Source: Cytobacillus oceanisediminis (GTDB lineage Bacteria > Bacillota > Bacilli > Bacillales > Cytobacillaceae). From it: a stretch of DNA of 64,000 nt. Both the position numbers and the translations under genes were made by a program. Positions 32,884 to 43,601 of this stretch are shown here, piece by piece; positions within the stretch are counted from its first letter, which is position 1; every line of letters begins with the position of its first letter. The stretch is from the NCBI RefSeq assembly GCF_004366035.1, contig NZ_SOEE01000003.1:248001-312000 (forward strand). Direction: 5' to 3'. The notes below the pieces were generated by a model. The model was not told the DNA's origin, did no database searches, and saw nothing but the letters and a program-made list of their open reading frames with translations.

Positions 32884-33609
32884 TCAAGGGTTCAGCTTGT
32901 GTATTTCCCTCGCGACAGCTTCCAGAATGTACACAACTGGAACTTGAGTTGTAATATTGGACTGCTCAAACGTTTCCTCTGTTACATAATAGGCGATGTT
33001 TAAATCAGAAACTTTCGCAATTGTTGAAAGCCGGCTGTTTGTGATGCTGATGATTTTACTGCCTTCCTGCTTCAGCTGGTTGAGATGGGTGACTGTAAAA
33101 GGAGTTTCCCCTGAGACAGATAAGGCAATTGTGACACTGCTGCTGCGGATGCTTGAATGGATCGGGAAATGGGGATCCTTGATATACAGTGAAAACTTGC
33201 CAAGACTAGAGAAATATCTGGCTCCGTACTCAGCAAGTATGCCTGAGCTTCCGATCCCTATAAATATAACGTTATCTGCCGTATTTATAAGTTCTGCTGC
33301 CTCTCTGATTTTTTCTTCTAAATCACCCCTTAGCGTTCGCTCGAAAAACTCGATAATGGATTGTTTGGAACCTTTTATAGAGGTCTTTTTATTTTCCTGC
33401 AAATATAATTTAAACTTTATCTTAAATTCAGTGAAACCCTCACAATTCAGTTTCCTGCAGAACCGCAAGATGGTGGCAGTCGAAACATGGGTTTCATCTG
33501 CAAGTTCACGAATCCGCATATAAGGAATCTTTTCTTTGTTTTGACAGATGTAGTGATATATGGATGTTTCTAAATCATTGAAAGATGCGATGATGTCGTT
33601 TGAAAACAT
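32884..33609 (-). CDS. RpiR/MurR-family sugar-phosphate regulator
   Basis: A 241-residue regulator. The N-terminal HTH_6 domain (residues 1-75) includes RIRELADETHVSTATILRFCRKL. The C-terminal SIS domain (about residues 105-235) includes NVIFIGIGSSGILAEYGARY and ALSVSGETPFTVTHL, the phosphosugar-binding loops. It is divergent from a 6-phospho-beta-glucosidase gene, and inverted GTTAC-type repeats lie between. It most probably senses a phospho-disaccharide or glucose-6-phosphate and controls that gene. Confidence 0.9.
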   Translation of the reverse strand: MFSNDIIASFNDLETSIYHYICQNKEKIPYMRIRELADETHVSTATILRFCRKLNCEGFTEFKIKFKLYLQENKKTSIKGSKQSIIEFFERTLRGDLEEKIREAAELINTADNVIFIGIGSSGILAEYGARYFSSLGKFSLYIKDPHFPIHSSIRSSSVTIALSVSGETPFTVTHLNQLKQEGSKIISITNSRLSTIAKVSDLNIAYYVTEETFEQSNITTQVPVVYILEAVAREIHKLNP

Positions 33610-33671
33610 GATTCAATATTCCTCCGGGGAAAAAATAGTTAGGCTCATTCTATCATAAGGAGAAACAATAC

Positions 33672-33791
33672 GTTACTTTTATGTAACAAGTATCAAAATG
33701 CCGTAATACAAAACTTAATTAACTCAAATTATTTACACATCCTTTGACTCGATTTAAGCTTCTTCTATATCCCTTTACGGGTAACATAAAA
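33672..33791. promoter_or_regulatory. Candidate RpiR operators
   Basis: GTTACTTTTATGTAAC (33672-33687) is an inverted repeat with GTTAC/GTAAC arms. GTAACATAAAA (33781-33791) repeats its right half (TTTTATGTAAC) in inverted orientation with one mismatch. The two sites bracket the space between the divergent genes. Confidence 0.45.
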
Positions 33792-33813
33792 ACTCCATTT
33801 AAACAAATATTAA

Positions 33814-35277
<1,464 letters not shown>

Positions 35278-35288
35278 CAAGCTTAATT

Positions 35289-35317
35289 GGCTGCCTGAGG
35301 GCAGCCTTTATTTGTTT
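35289..35317 (+). terminator. Intrinsic terminator after the GH1 gene
   Basis: A perfect 7-bp stem GGCTGCC/GGCAGCC with a 4-base loop and a T-rich tail. Confidence 0.8.
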
Positions 35318-35417
35318 ATAAACAGTTGGCTGCGAGAAATTTATTCTTTAAATAATGAAAAAACCATAATGGAGCAAAATATGGACAAGTAACTAAAAAA
35401 ATTACAGAGGTGCTAAT

Positions 35418-35699
35418 ATGGAGGCATTTCCAATTATTCATACTAACTTCTGGGATGCGATAATAGCAGTGCCCTTAGTGGTTCTGCTGACTCAATTAGG
35501 CAAAGTGCTGTTTAAAATTCGAAAACCATATATTCCAGGGCTGGCTAATCTGCTTGGATTAATCATATCGGTTTTCTTTGCTCACAGGAATAATCTGTGG
35601 GCGGGAATGTTCATGGGCTTTTTTTATGGAAATGCGGCAGCAGGATTATATTCTTCCTTAAAGACACAAATCCTGGCATTCAGGAAGACAGATGAATAG
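35418..35699 (+). CDS. Small hydrophobic membrane protein
   Basis: A 93-residue protein with two or three hydrophobic helices (DAIIAVPLVVLLTQLGKVLF; LANLLGLIISVFFA; AGMFMGFFYGNAAAGLY). Size and pattern are holin-like, but no phage genes are near and the charged C-terminus is short. AGAGG and a 9-base gap precede the ATG. The family is not recognised. Confidence 0.55.
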   Translation: MEAFPIIHTNFWDAIIAVPLVVLLTQLGKVLFKIRKPYIPGLANLLGLIISVFFAHRNNLWAGMFMGFFYGNAAAGLYSSLKTQILAFRKTDE

Positions 35700-35818
35700 G
35701 GGGATGAAGAAAAATGCCAAATCTCGGTTTAATTAAAATATAAGTATACCCCCATAATATAAAGATTCTCCTTCGTATTCTTTGAATATATACAATCACA
35801 AGTCTCGAGGGGAAAAAT

Positions 35819-36433
35819 ATGAAATCACCAGCTAAAGGGGCCCTTGCCATGGTATTAGCAGGGTCTATAACGTTTTCTGCTGCCAATGGCATGCTGAAAG
35901 CTACCAAACTTTTTTCTGAGGAACATTCTTCTGTTTTATCAGGTATTCAACAAAAATCTGAAGTGAACAGACAAATTGACAAAAAGGCGGAAGCAAAAAT
36001 ACTGGCTGTGAAAGAGAATAAGAAACAAAAACCGGTAACTGAAGAAGCTCCAGTTGAAGAATCACAAAAAAAAGAAAAGAAAAGCAATAAGATGATTGTT
36101 GCTGTTCAAACGAATACCGAAATTCCCAATCGGAAACCTGCTGTAAATTCAGTTTCGAAAGCTGTATCTGTCTCAAACGAAAAACCCTCCGCACCGGAGC
36201 CTGCCTCTGCACCTGCTGGAAACAAGGCAGCAAATGAATCATCGAAACCTGCGACCAGCACAAAAGATCCAAACACACCTGTCTCTGGTATGGGAGGAAG
36301 CGGCCCAACAAGTCCTGCTGCAAAAACACTCAGCCATGGCCAGCAGATTTCCCAAGCCGCAAAAGAAAAAGCTGAGAGTAATCAGGTTACCAAAGGTAAA
36401 GAAGACAAAGAAAACAATGGGAAAAATCATTAA
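35819..36433 (+). CDS. Secreted low-complexity protein
   Basis: A 204-residue protein with an N-terminal export signal (GALAMVLAGSITFSAANG) and no lipobox. The rest is low-complexity, rich in Lys, Glu, Ala, Ser and Pro (KSEVNRQIDKKAEAKILAVK, then PEPASAPAGNKAANESSKPA), so it is probably unstructured and extracellular or cell-wall associated. It is upstream of, and convergent with, the exopolysaccharide-type fusion gene. No family recognised. Confidence 0.55.
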   Translation: MKSPAKGALAMVLAGSITFSAANGMLKATKLFSEEHSSVLSGIQQKSEVNRQIDKKAEAKILAVKENKKQKPVTEEAPVEESQKKEKKSNKMIVAVQTNTEIPNRKPAVNSVSKAVSVSNEKPSAPEPASAPAGNKAANESSKPATSTKDPNTPVSGMGGSGPTSPAAKTLSHGQQISQAAKEKAESNQVTKGKEDKENNGKNH

Positions 36434-36501
36434 ATCTATCAGGAAGGATCATCAGGAGACGGTGGTCCTTTTTCCTTTAAAGGTATTAGATTATACAGCA
36501 A

Positions 36502-36531
36502 AAGGGCCTCTACCCAATGGGAAAGGCCCTT
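36502..36531. terminator. Hairpin between convergent genes
   Basis: AAGGGCC/GGCCCTT arms enclose an inner CCC-AAT-GGG hairpin, at the 3' ends of the secreted protein and the fusion gene. A short T-run follows on the minus strand. Confidence 0.6.
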
Positions 36532-36535
36532 AGAT

Positions 36536-39500
36536 TCATTTAATATTCATAATGGAATTATCCTGTGTTACATTGCCTTTTCGTTTTAGTTTATTCCAGC
36601 CGACGGTTACTCCTTTTATAGCGGAGAAAATCGATTTTACTACCACATAAGTCATCAGCTGTTTATATAATATTCGCTGCAGGAACAATGAGATCAGTGG
36701 TTTAGGGCTTTCTTTCTCCAGCCTGAAAGCATATAGGGAGGCAAAGAAATCCATCAAGTAGAAAAGGACAAAGCCTATGGCTGCTTTTTCAGGCTTTGGG
36801 CTGAAAAGGGCAAAGATGAACAAGATATCTGCAATAGGTGAAATGGTTTGATAAACATATTGAAAAAGCCACATGTTAGGCAAGGCTACATACCCTAATG
36901 AATGGTGTTTTTTGTTAAATAATGCCGAGCGATGTTTCCAAAGGCATTGGAGAGTGCCATATACCCATCGGTATCGCTGCTTTGCCAGGCTTTTAATATC
37001 TTCTGGCACTTCTGTATAAGCATAAGCCTTTTCTTCAAACTCAATTTTCTTACCGTTTCGCAATAGTGCAAGCGTGATATCCGTATCCTCTGCAAGTGTA
37101 TCCTCTCTAAAGTAACCAGCTTCTTCAACCGCAGACTTTTTCCATGCACCGATGGCACCTGGCACAACGGTAATGCAATTGAGAGCTGCAAAGGCTCTTC
37201 TTTCAAGGTTAAAGCCTGTCACATATTCAATATGCTGCCAGTTCGTCAGGAGATTTCCCTTATTGCCAACCTTTACATTACCGGAAACAGCAGCTACTTG
37301 ATCATCTTTAAAATGGCTCACAAGCAAAGAGATGGCATTTTCAGCAATGAGAGTATCGGCATCTAAAGCAATTACAATTTCCCCCTTAGCTTCCTTAAAT
37401 CCAAGGTTTACAGCCGAAGATTTTCCGCCATTGGGTTTTTTAATTAACCTGACGCGGGGGTTATCTGCAAATGCTTCTTCAACTGCACGGGCAGTATGAT
37501 CTTTTGAGCCATCATCGATTATCAGTATCTCAAAATCCGGATAGTCACTGGATAAAATAGAATCTAAAGTTTTGCAAATTACTTTTTCTTCATTATAAGC
37601 TGCAATTACTACACTGACATAAGGAGTAAAGCCAGGGTCAATCTGGGTCTCTTTATACCTTTTGACCTGTTTCCTGGACAGGAAAACAAGAAAAATAATA
37701 CGAAAAATACCTAAAAGAATGGCTGAGTAAAACAAAATGCTAATTCCAGTGTTCCAGCTTTTAATGACCTTAAATACCGCTTTATCATAAACAGAATAAG
37801 GGTTTTCCTGATCAGCAAAAGGCATGATTTCAGTATCGCTTTTCCCAATTAAACCAGCAGTCGTCGTAAATGTGTAGCCCCGACCTTTAAGTGTTTCAAT
37901 AATAACCGGAAGAGCTTCCACTGTTTTGGAGCGGTCTCCGCCAGCATCATGAAGCAAAATGACGTTACCTTCGGACAGCTGATCCAATGTCCGATCTACA
38001 AGTTCATCTGCTGAAGATCCTTGCCAATCACCTGAGTCAATGGATTGGCCGACCATGGTATAGCCCAGCTTTTGAGCTTCCATTATAGGAAGCTGCTCCT
38101 TTCTTGTGCTCAGTTCCGTATCTGCTATATATGGAGGGCGAAAAAGAGTCGTAGAATGGCCGGTTATGCCTTGAATTAAGCGTTGTGTTGCATTCAACTC
38201 CATTCGTAAACGAGATGGTGTGATGGATGTAATATCAGGGTGTGTAAAGGTATGATTTCCGATTTCGTGCCCTTCATCATAAATCCTGTTAACCAGCTGA
38301 GGATGCATCATTGCATTTTCTCCAACGATAAAAAAGGTGCCTTTTACCTTATACCTCTTCAATATGTCCAATATTTTTGGTGTGTAGGCTGGATCCGGAC
38401 CGTCATCAAAAGTAAGGACGATTTCTTTTTTGCTGGAATTACCATGGCGGATTACTTCAAAAGGCTTTGGATATTTGACATAGGATTCCTTTTTTATCAT
38501 TCCATTGGAATCCATTTCTATCGTCCTTTTTCCTTTTTCAGTTTGTGAAGCGATTTTCAAAACCTCTCCGTTCCCTGTATGAAGTGCTGAGAAATGACTT
38601 TCAATAGTACTTAGCACTGGAGATGGATTAATGTTTTCCTTAGGATTGTTAAGAAATCTCCAGATAGAGGGATCTTCGGAACCGAGACGCCATATGGCTA
38701 TTCCGGAAGAGCCGTGATTTATTGCAAGGTTCATCTGGTTATAAAATGTAGCAGCATCCAAAAACCAGACAGTATGATTTTTTCCATTTTGTCTGTACCG
38801 TAAGTACGGGTTTCCAGCTTCCTTACTCCAATTGATATTGAGGTTAGCCTCGCTCCCCAGCTTCATAATATCTCCAAAAGTCAAGTCAGCTGCGGGCTTA
38901 CCAGAATCTTCTTCCCAGTCGTAACCGTATGTTCCTAAGCCTGCAACCAATTTTCCGGAGGGAATATCAGCTTGATTCAAGTTCTCCTTTACCCAATTGG
39001 TTTGAGCGACAGGACCTGGTGTGCTCCTGGAATAATGCTGGTCATAGAGCATGACAATCACACGGTCAGCGTATTTTGCTAAAGAAGCATAATCGTAGCT
39101 TTCATCATTCGGCGGAACATCCAATGTCACCATTAAACCTTCCGTGTGGAAGGCTTTATAAACCTTGCTCATGAACTGAGTAAAATGATCCTTGTCAGCT
39201 GGTTTAATTGCTTCAAAGTCAATATTAATACCTTCAAATTCATTTATTTTCACATAAAAAAGCATCTCTTCAATAAAGCGGTCTTCAGCACCGGGAGCCG
39301 TGAATAACCGGTGGAGAACATCTGAATCCCATTTGTTGTCTATAAAATTATTCACTAATGGCAGAATTTTGATTTCATGTTTCTTTGCTTCTTTTACAAT
39401 GGACCAGTCAATTGAAGACTTGAGATATAGATCTGGTGTAACATGCATCCACTCAGGGACTAGAGTGGTTATGGACTCTTTATTTTTATTGAAGGATGTT

Positions 39501-40231
39501 TTGCTATTCTTGTCCCAATTGACATAGAATCCATACACCTCTTGTTTTTGTGTAGTTTGTGACATGTTTAGCTTTTCTGATTTATCTGCTTCAGAATTTA
39601 TCTTTTGAATCTGAGATGCCAAAGCTTCTTCACTAAAGGCATTGTTAATCGGATCTATATCTGTACTTGATGGGCTTTGATCCAGATGCAGCTCAGGAAA
39701 CTTGGGAGTTGTATTCATGCTCTCTATAAAAAATGTAAATATAATAACAATTAATAGAGTGAAGCCCGCACTCATTCGTTTAATGAGGGACCAGCGGCTT
39801 TTAGCAGGGTCAAGAAATATATATTCCTGTTTCCCCTCATTTTTTTTCAGCCCAAGGTTATAAAACCAGTGGAAGAAAAAATAGCAGACTAGTCCAACTA
39901 AACCTCCGAAGATTCCTGATGCAATTGATTCAGAAGTTAATATTTTGCTTTTAAGGGATGAAATTAGCCAGTAATCTTCAAATGGGCCTAAATCCATGTA
40001 GGGCAGCTCGTGTATGTATGGTATAAACACAGTAATCAGAGTGCCCAGGAATAAGGCAATAATATTAAGGCGCAGCAGCAGTGAACAAACAAACAATAAT
40101 GGAATTCTAAAACTATCCAAAGGTAAAAATGCCAGAAAAAAACCTAGAGTGCTTGCAATTGCTCCCGCATTTCCGGAGACAGGTGCAAACAAGGCTCTGA
40201 CAATCCACCTGAAAAAACGATCCACATTCAT
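36536..40231 (-). CDS. GH18-like / polysaccharide deacetylase / GT2 synthase fusion
   Basis: A 1231-residue membrane protein. Residues 1-170 hold three or more helices resembling DUF2062. A GH18-like domain lies outside at about 230-530, with EGINIDFE at 333-340 (catalytic Asp338 and Glu340, with Asn at 336 as in YaaH-type enzymes). A CE4 deacetylase follows at 601-790, with TFDDGPD (607-613), HTFTH (660-664), RPPY (698-701) and His761. After a helix at 830-850, a cytoplasmic GT2 domain carries DDGS (906-909), DAD (957-959), EDTD (1048-1051) and QRYRW (1085-1089), ending in further helices. This combines PgaC-like polymerisation with PgaB-like deacetylation and cleavage, suggesting a beta-1,6-GlcNAc-type polymer. 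AGGGGG is too close to the ATG and better serves GTG at codon 3. Confidence 0.88.
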   Translation of the reverse strand: MNVDRFFRWIVRALFAPVSGNAGAIASTLGFFLAFLPLDSFRIPLLFVCSLLLRLNIIALFLGTLITVFIPYIHELPYMDLGPFEDYWLISSLKSKILTSESIASGIFGGLVGLVCYFFFHWFYNLGLKKNEGKQEYIFLDPAKSRWSLIKRMSAGFTLLIVIIFTFFIESMNTTPKFPELHLDQSPSSTDIDPINNAFSEEALASQIQKINSEADKSEKLNMSQTTQKQEVYGFYVNWDKNSKTSFNKNKESITTLVPEWMHVTPDLYLKSSIDWSIVKEAKKHEIKILPLVNNFIDNKWDSDVLHRLFTAPGAEDRFIEEMLFYVKINEFEGINIDFEAIKPADKDHFTQFMSKVYKAFHTEGLMVTLDVPPNDESYDYASLAKYADRVIVMLYDQHYSRSTPGPVAQTNWVKENLNQADIPSGKLVAGLGTYGYDWEEDSGKPAADLTFGDIMKLGSEANLNINWSKEAGNPYLRYRQNGKNHTVWFLDAATFYNQMNLAINHGSSGIAIWRLGSEDPSIWRFLNNPKENINPSPVLSTIESHFSALHTGNGEVLKIASQTEKGKRTIEMDSNGMIKKESYVKYPKPFEVIRHGNSSKKEIVLTFDDGPDPAYTPKILDILKRYKVKGTFFIVGENAMMHPQLVNRIYDEGHEIGNHTFTHPDITSITPSRLRMELNATQRLIQGITGHSTTLFRPPYIADTELSTRKEQLPIMEAQKLGYTMVGQSIDSGDWQGSSADELVDRTLDQLSEGNVILLHDAGGDRSKTVEALPVIIETLKGRGYTFTTTAGLIGKSDTEIMPFADQENPYSVYDKAVFKVIKSWNTGISILFYSAILLGIFRIIFLVFLSRKQVKRYKETQIDPGFTPYVSVVIAAYNEEKVICKTLDSILSSDYPDFEILIIDDGSKDHTARAVEEAFADNPRVRLIKKPNGGKSSAVNLGFKEAKGEIVIALDADTLIAENAISLLVSHFKDDQVAAVSGNVKVGNKGNLLTNWQHIEYVTGFNLERRAFAALNCITVVPGAIGAWKKSAVEEAGYFREDTLAEDTDITLALLRNGKKIEFEEKAYAYTEVPEDIKSLAKQRYRWVYGTLQCLWKHRSALFNKKHHSLGYVALPNMWLFQYVYQTISPIADILFIFALFSPKPEKAAIGFVLFYLMDFFASLYAFRLEKESPKPLISLFLQRILYKQLMTYVVVKSIFSAIKGVTVGWNKLKRKGNVTQDNSIMNIK

Positions 40232-40463
40232 TCCCCCTAAGAAGTAATGTCGAATTATGTATAATAATTAATAGCTTAGGAGTGTAAATCCAATTTACTC
40301 CAAACATCCAGCGGATCATTATTTCGACAAAAAATGACCATCAACTAAAAATTTAGGTTGTCATTATATAATTTTGGGGGTGGGATGAAAAAATGTGTTT
40401 GTTTTTTTATGGTAATTAACGCGTTTAAGATGATTCAATGTAAATAGGTGATATTTGTTTCAT

Positions 40464-41066
40464 TCAGGTTAATTTGAACACCACATCTCCTTGTCTGCTC
40501 TGTAAGATTTCGAGCAGCTGTTCCGACATATAATTCGAATCATATTTAAATTCATGATTTATCCATTCCGTAATCATTCCCAGTATGGCATGAACATAGA
40601 AGCTTGTCTGTAATTCACGATTGATTTTTGGGTTAGACTGTACACCTTTAAGGTCTTTTAACGTTACCTCTTTCAGTACATCGCACAATTTGCTTTGCAA
40701 TCCAGATAATGCATTGGATTTTACCATTAGGGAATAGAATTCTTTTTTATGACTGACATGTTCAAAGATTTTAATGGCAGAAGAGGTAAGGGTCATTAAC
40801 TCAAAGGTTTCTGTGTTCTTATACGGTTCGCGGTAGGAGGAGATTAGATCTGCTATAACATCATCGACAATTTCATCAAGGATATCTTCCTTGTATTCAT
40901 AATGCTTATAAAAGGTTCCCCTGTTAAGATTGGCTGTCTTCACGATATCTGTTACGGTTATTTTTTTGAATGCTTTCGTCTGCATTAAGGATAATAGGGC
41001 ATCCATTAAGGCTTGTTTGGATTTTGTTATTCTTCGGTCAATAGGTAGATTTTGCTTATTGGACAT
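40464..41066 (-). CDS. TetR-family regulator
   Basis: A 200-residue regulator. The HTH is at residues 15-60 (KQALMDALLSLMQTKAFKKI, then TVTDIVKTANLNRGTFYKHY, the TetR signature). The C-terminal helical domain (TSFYVHAILGMITEWINHEF) is the TetR_C type common in regulators of dehydrogenase or efflux genes. TGGAGG sets ATG 41066; the longest frame is 16 codons longer without a site. It is divergent from a short-chain dehydrogenase, with TTCATT-type palindromes between, so it probably represses that gene and itself. Confidence 0.88.
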   Translation of the reverse strand: MSNKQNLPIDRRITKSKQALMDALLSLMQTKAFKKITVTDIVKTANLNRGTFYKHYEYKEDILDEIVDDVIADLISSYREPYKNTETFELMTLTSSAIKIFEHVSHKKEFYSLMVKSNALSGLQSKLCDVLKEVTLKDLKGVQSNPKINRELQTSFYVHAILGMITEWINHEFKYDSNYMSEQLLEILQSRQGDVVFKLT

Positions 41067-41112
41067 AAATGGCCTCCATTGTTGAAATAGAATGAAAAAA
41101 TAATCAAAATAC

Positions 41113-41219
41113 AATGAATGTGTTCATTAGTAGACAGATTGCCGTTAATTTGCTGATTGAATGGGCGTCTTTATTACCATATTATAAAGATGTAATAGAT
41201 AATCAACAAGTGTTCATTA
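41113..41219. promoter_or_regulatory. TetR operators between the divergent genes
   Basis: The palindrome AATGAA-TGTG-TTCATT (41113-41128) includes GTGTTCATTA, which recurs at 41210-41219 just before the dehydrogenase ribosome binding site. Two sites with a shared half flank the dehydrogenase promoter region. Confidence 0.5.
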
Positions 41220-41249
41220 AATACATTCAGCCGAACGGAGGAAGTCTAT

Positions 41250-42011
41250 ATGAAGCTTCAGGATAAAGTAGCGATTGTAACAGGTGCAGCATCAGGGATG
41301 GGAAAAGCGATTGCGGAGTTGTACGCAAGGGAAGGTGCAAGTGTCATTGCAGCTGACTTGAACCTGGAAGGGGCAGTAGCTGCGGCAAAGGAAATTACTG
41401 AGAATGGCGGAAAAGCCAAAGCTGTTCAGGTTAATGTTTCAAAACAAGCAGATATTGAAAGAATGATAGATGCAGCAGTACATGAATTTGGAACGCTGGA
41501 TATCCTGGTGAATAACGCAGGAATTATGGACGGATTTGAACCTGTTGGTGATATTCAGGATGAACGATGGGATTTAATATTTGATATCAATACGAAAGGC
41601 GTCATGCGCGCCATGCGAAAAGCCATCCCGCTCTTTTTAGATAAGGGGAAAGGGGTAATCATCAATACTGCTTCTACAGGCGGATTGAATGGTGCCCATG
41701 CGGGAGCTGCTTATGGGGCTTCAAAGCATGCAGTAATAGGGCTTACGAAAAACACTGCCTATATGTACGCAAACAGCGGCATCCGCTGTAACGCCATTGC
41801 ACCAGGCGGTGTGGAAACAAATATCGCTTCTTCAATGAAAAACATGAATGAATTTGGATTCGGCCGAACAAAGGCTGTTCAGGGCGTTATGCCAAGGGTC
41901 GGAAAGCCGGAGGAAATTGCACAGGTCGCATTATTCCTGGCATCTGATGATTCCAGCTTTGTTAATGGATCCGTGATTGTGGCTGATGGCGGGTGGACCG
42001 CAGCATTCTAA
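41250..42011 (+). CDS. Short-chain dehydrogenase/reductase
   Basis: A 253-residue classical SDR that oxidises or reduces an alcohol/ketone with NAD(P). The cofactor loop TGAASGMGKA lies at residues 11-20, NNAG follows at about 89-92, catalytic Ser is in NTASTGG and the YxxxK is YGASK (about residue 157-161). The C-terminal ADGGW is usual for the family. Similarity is to FabG-like or glucose dehydrogenase-type enzymes; the substrate is unknown. Regulation by the divergent TetR protein is likely. Confidence 0.9.
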   Translation: MKLQDKVAIVTGAASGMGKAIAELYAREGASVIAADLNLEGAVAAAKEITENGGKAKAVQVNVSKQADIERMIDAAVHEFGTLDILVNNAGIMDGFEPVGDIQDERWDLIFDINTKGVMRAMRKAIPLFLDKGKGVIINTASTGGLNGAHAGAAYGASKHAVIGLTKNTAYMYANSGIRCNAIAPGGVETNIASSMKNMNEFGFGRTKAVQGVMPRVGKPEEIAQVALFLASDDSSFVNGSVIVADGGWTAAF

Positions 42012-42035
42012 AGCAAAATCATATTTAAAAGGTGA

Positions 42036-42068
42036 GGCATCAAATCGTAATGATTTGGTGCCTTTTTT
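42036..42068 (+). terminator. Intrinsic terminator after the SDR gene
   Basis: An 11-bp stem with one wobble pair (GGCATCAAATC/GATTTGGTGCC), a 5-base loop and six T residues. Confidence 0.9.
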
Positions 42069-42216
42069 GCAACCAGTAAACTAACTGGTATTGACCGCAA
42101 TTGGATTCATGCAAGCTGTGAAAATAAAAGTTAAGTAAAAAGAATCATAATCTGCAGTTGTCCGGCAGTATGATGAAGTAATAACTTTTTGGCAGATCCC
42201 CAGGAGGAGAGTAGGA

Positions 42217-43192
42217 ATGGTCTTTTATCGGGATCCACAGTTAAAAGCAGAAGAAATGCTATCCATCATCAGAAAAGGTCTCGGTATTTCCAAAGTCCAG
42301 AATTGAATAATCGTTGTCGGAGCCGGTATGTCAGGTCTAGTTGCCGCTGCCCTGCTGAAGGCAGCAGAGCATGATGTGACGGTTTTAGAGGCACACAAAG
42401 GGTTGGCGGCAGAATATTTACATTGAGAGAGCCGTTCATGGACGGTATATATCTGGATGTGGGAGCCCTTTTTTGACCCAGTTAAAAGAAGACCTTTATT
42501 TCGGTTCTCAAATGACAAAAATAGAACAGGATCATCAGCAGGTTACAATCCATGCCAGACATACATGGAGTCAAAGACCTTTGACGGTCAGTGGTGATCT
42601 TGACATCTTAACTATACCTTGTCCTTCGTTGAAATCGTTCACCGGCAAACATTTTCCCCTAATAAGTGGAAGGCTATCAGGGAACTGCATTATGTTTCCT
42701 CCACGAAAATGGGGCTGCAGTTTAAACAGCGGTTTTGGGAACGCGAAGGTTTTCAGGGTGGGAAGCTGATGACAGATCTGCCGGATTCGATTCGCTGCCT
42801 ATCCGAGCCACCTGATTGGAACTGCAGGTAACGGCATCATTATGGCAAGCTATACATGGAAAGATGATACTTTATCCTGGGATAACCTGAAGGAAGGCGA
42901 TCGGATTCGGAATGCCCTCGACAATTTATCTGTCGTTCATGGCAATCAGGTTTACGAGTATTTCTTAACAGGCGCCTCTCATAGCTGGTCACAGTATCCG
43001 TTTTCTGGCGGAGCCTTCAACATGTTCAAACCGAACCAGGAAACCGAGTTATTCCCATTTATTCCTGTTCCGAAGGGGAGAGTCCATTTCGCCGGGGAAC
43101 ACACGTCCACAGCCCCGGGATGGATTGAAGGGGCGATCCAATCAGGAATAAGGGTTGCACGGGAAGTAACCGACTTGCCCCGCAGCTATTAG
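42217..43192 (+). pseudogene. Decayed flavin monoamine oxidase
   Basis: Fragments of one FAD-dependent amine oxidase in different frames. The 5' part has MVFYRDPQLKAEEML, a stop, and then the FAD motif VVGAGMSGLVAAALLKAAEH. Middle parts read QLKEDLYFGSQMTKIEQ and later SRLSGNC-type sequence. The 3' part is open to the natural stop and carries FAGEHTSTAPGWIEGAIQSG, the C-terminal FAD signature. At least one stop and several frameshifts break it. About 325 codons remain, against roughly 450-480 for the family, so internal sequence has been lost too. Confidence 0.85.
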
Positions 43193-43297
43193 GGGCTGCA
43201 AAAGCTAAAATGCGACAGGAATGTCTGTTTTTGACGTTAAAATGTGCCATTGGATAGGCACTTTCTAACGATTTTCCAACAAATTGTACAAGACAGC

Positions 43298-43311
43298 TGT
43301 AAACGCTTTCA
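43298..43311 (+). promoter_or_regulatory. CcpA cre site
   Basis: TGTAAACGCTTTCA fits TGWAANCGNTNWCA at every defined position. It lies 53 bases before the start of the small cysteine-rich protein, where it would repress transcription when glucose is available. The target assignment is inferred. Confidence 0.6.
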
Positions 43312-43363
43312 TTATAATTGAAGTAACAGATAGGAAAGGGGATGCGTTCAGGTGGAACTTTTA

Positions 43364-43483
43364 ATGGGACAATGTGAACATGGCCAGCAGGAAGAACCTT
43401 GTGAAGAGTGTGCCCCTAATAAAGAAGGGGAAGAGAATTTTGACACCTCTGATTATGACTATCATAAGAGACTGTGGTTCTAA
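43364..43483 (+). CDS. 39-residue cysteine-rich small protein
   Basis: A short acidic protein beginning MGQCEHGQQEEPCEECAPNK and ending SDYDYHKRLWF. Its three cysteines and a histidine could form a compact metal site. AGGTGG lies 8 bases before the ATG and a perfect cre site lies upstream. The frame also allows a GTG four codons earlier. It is too short to be classified, and no family is recognised. Confidence 0.5.
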   Translation: MGQCEHGQQEEPCEECAPNKEGEENFDTSDYDYHKRLWF

Positions 43484-43560
43484 GAAAATCTGAAGCGCCC
43501 TGCCCACCCCCGTTTGTGACGCCGAGGGGGCAGGCGCTGAAGCTGGACAATTGTATGTTA

Positions 43561-43597
43561 AAAAACACTTGGAGAAAAAATTTTCCCAAGTGTTTTT
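43561..43597. terminator. Bidirectional terminator
   Basis: A perfect 12-bp stem AAAAACACTTGG/CCAAGTGTTTTT between the cysteine-rich protein and the convergent hydroxylase gene. A GC-rich inverted repeat (AGCGCC/GGCGCT region, 43492-43540) lies just before it. Confidence 0.8.
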
Positions 43598-43601
43598 CTA
43601 T

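Noticed and set aside
35418..35699. Phage holin
   Set aside because: Only size and hydrophobicity suggest it; no endolysin or phage gene is near.
40370..40442. 20-residue frame after a GGGGGTGGG site (begins MKKCVCFF)
   Set aside because: Very short, with no conservation data or terminator, so kept only as a note.
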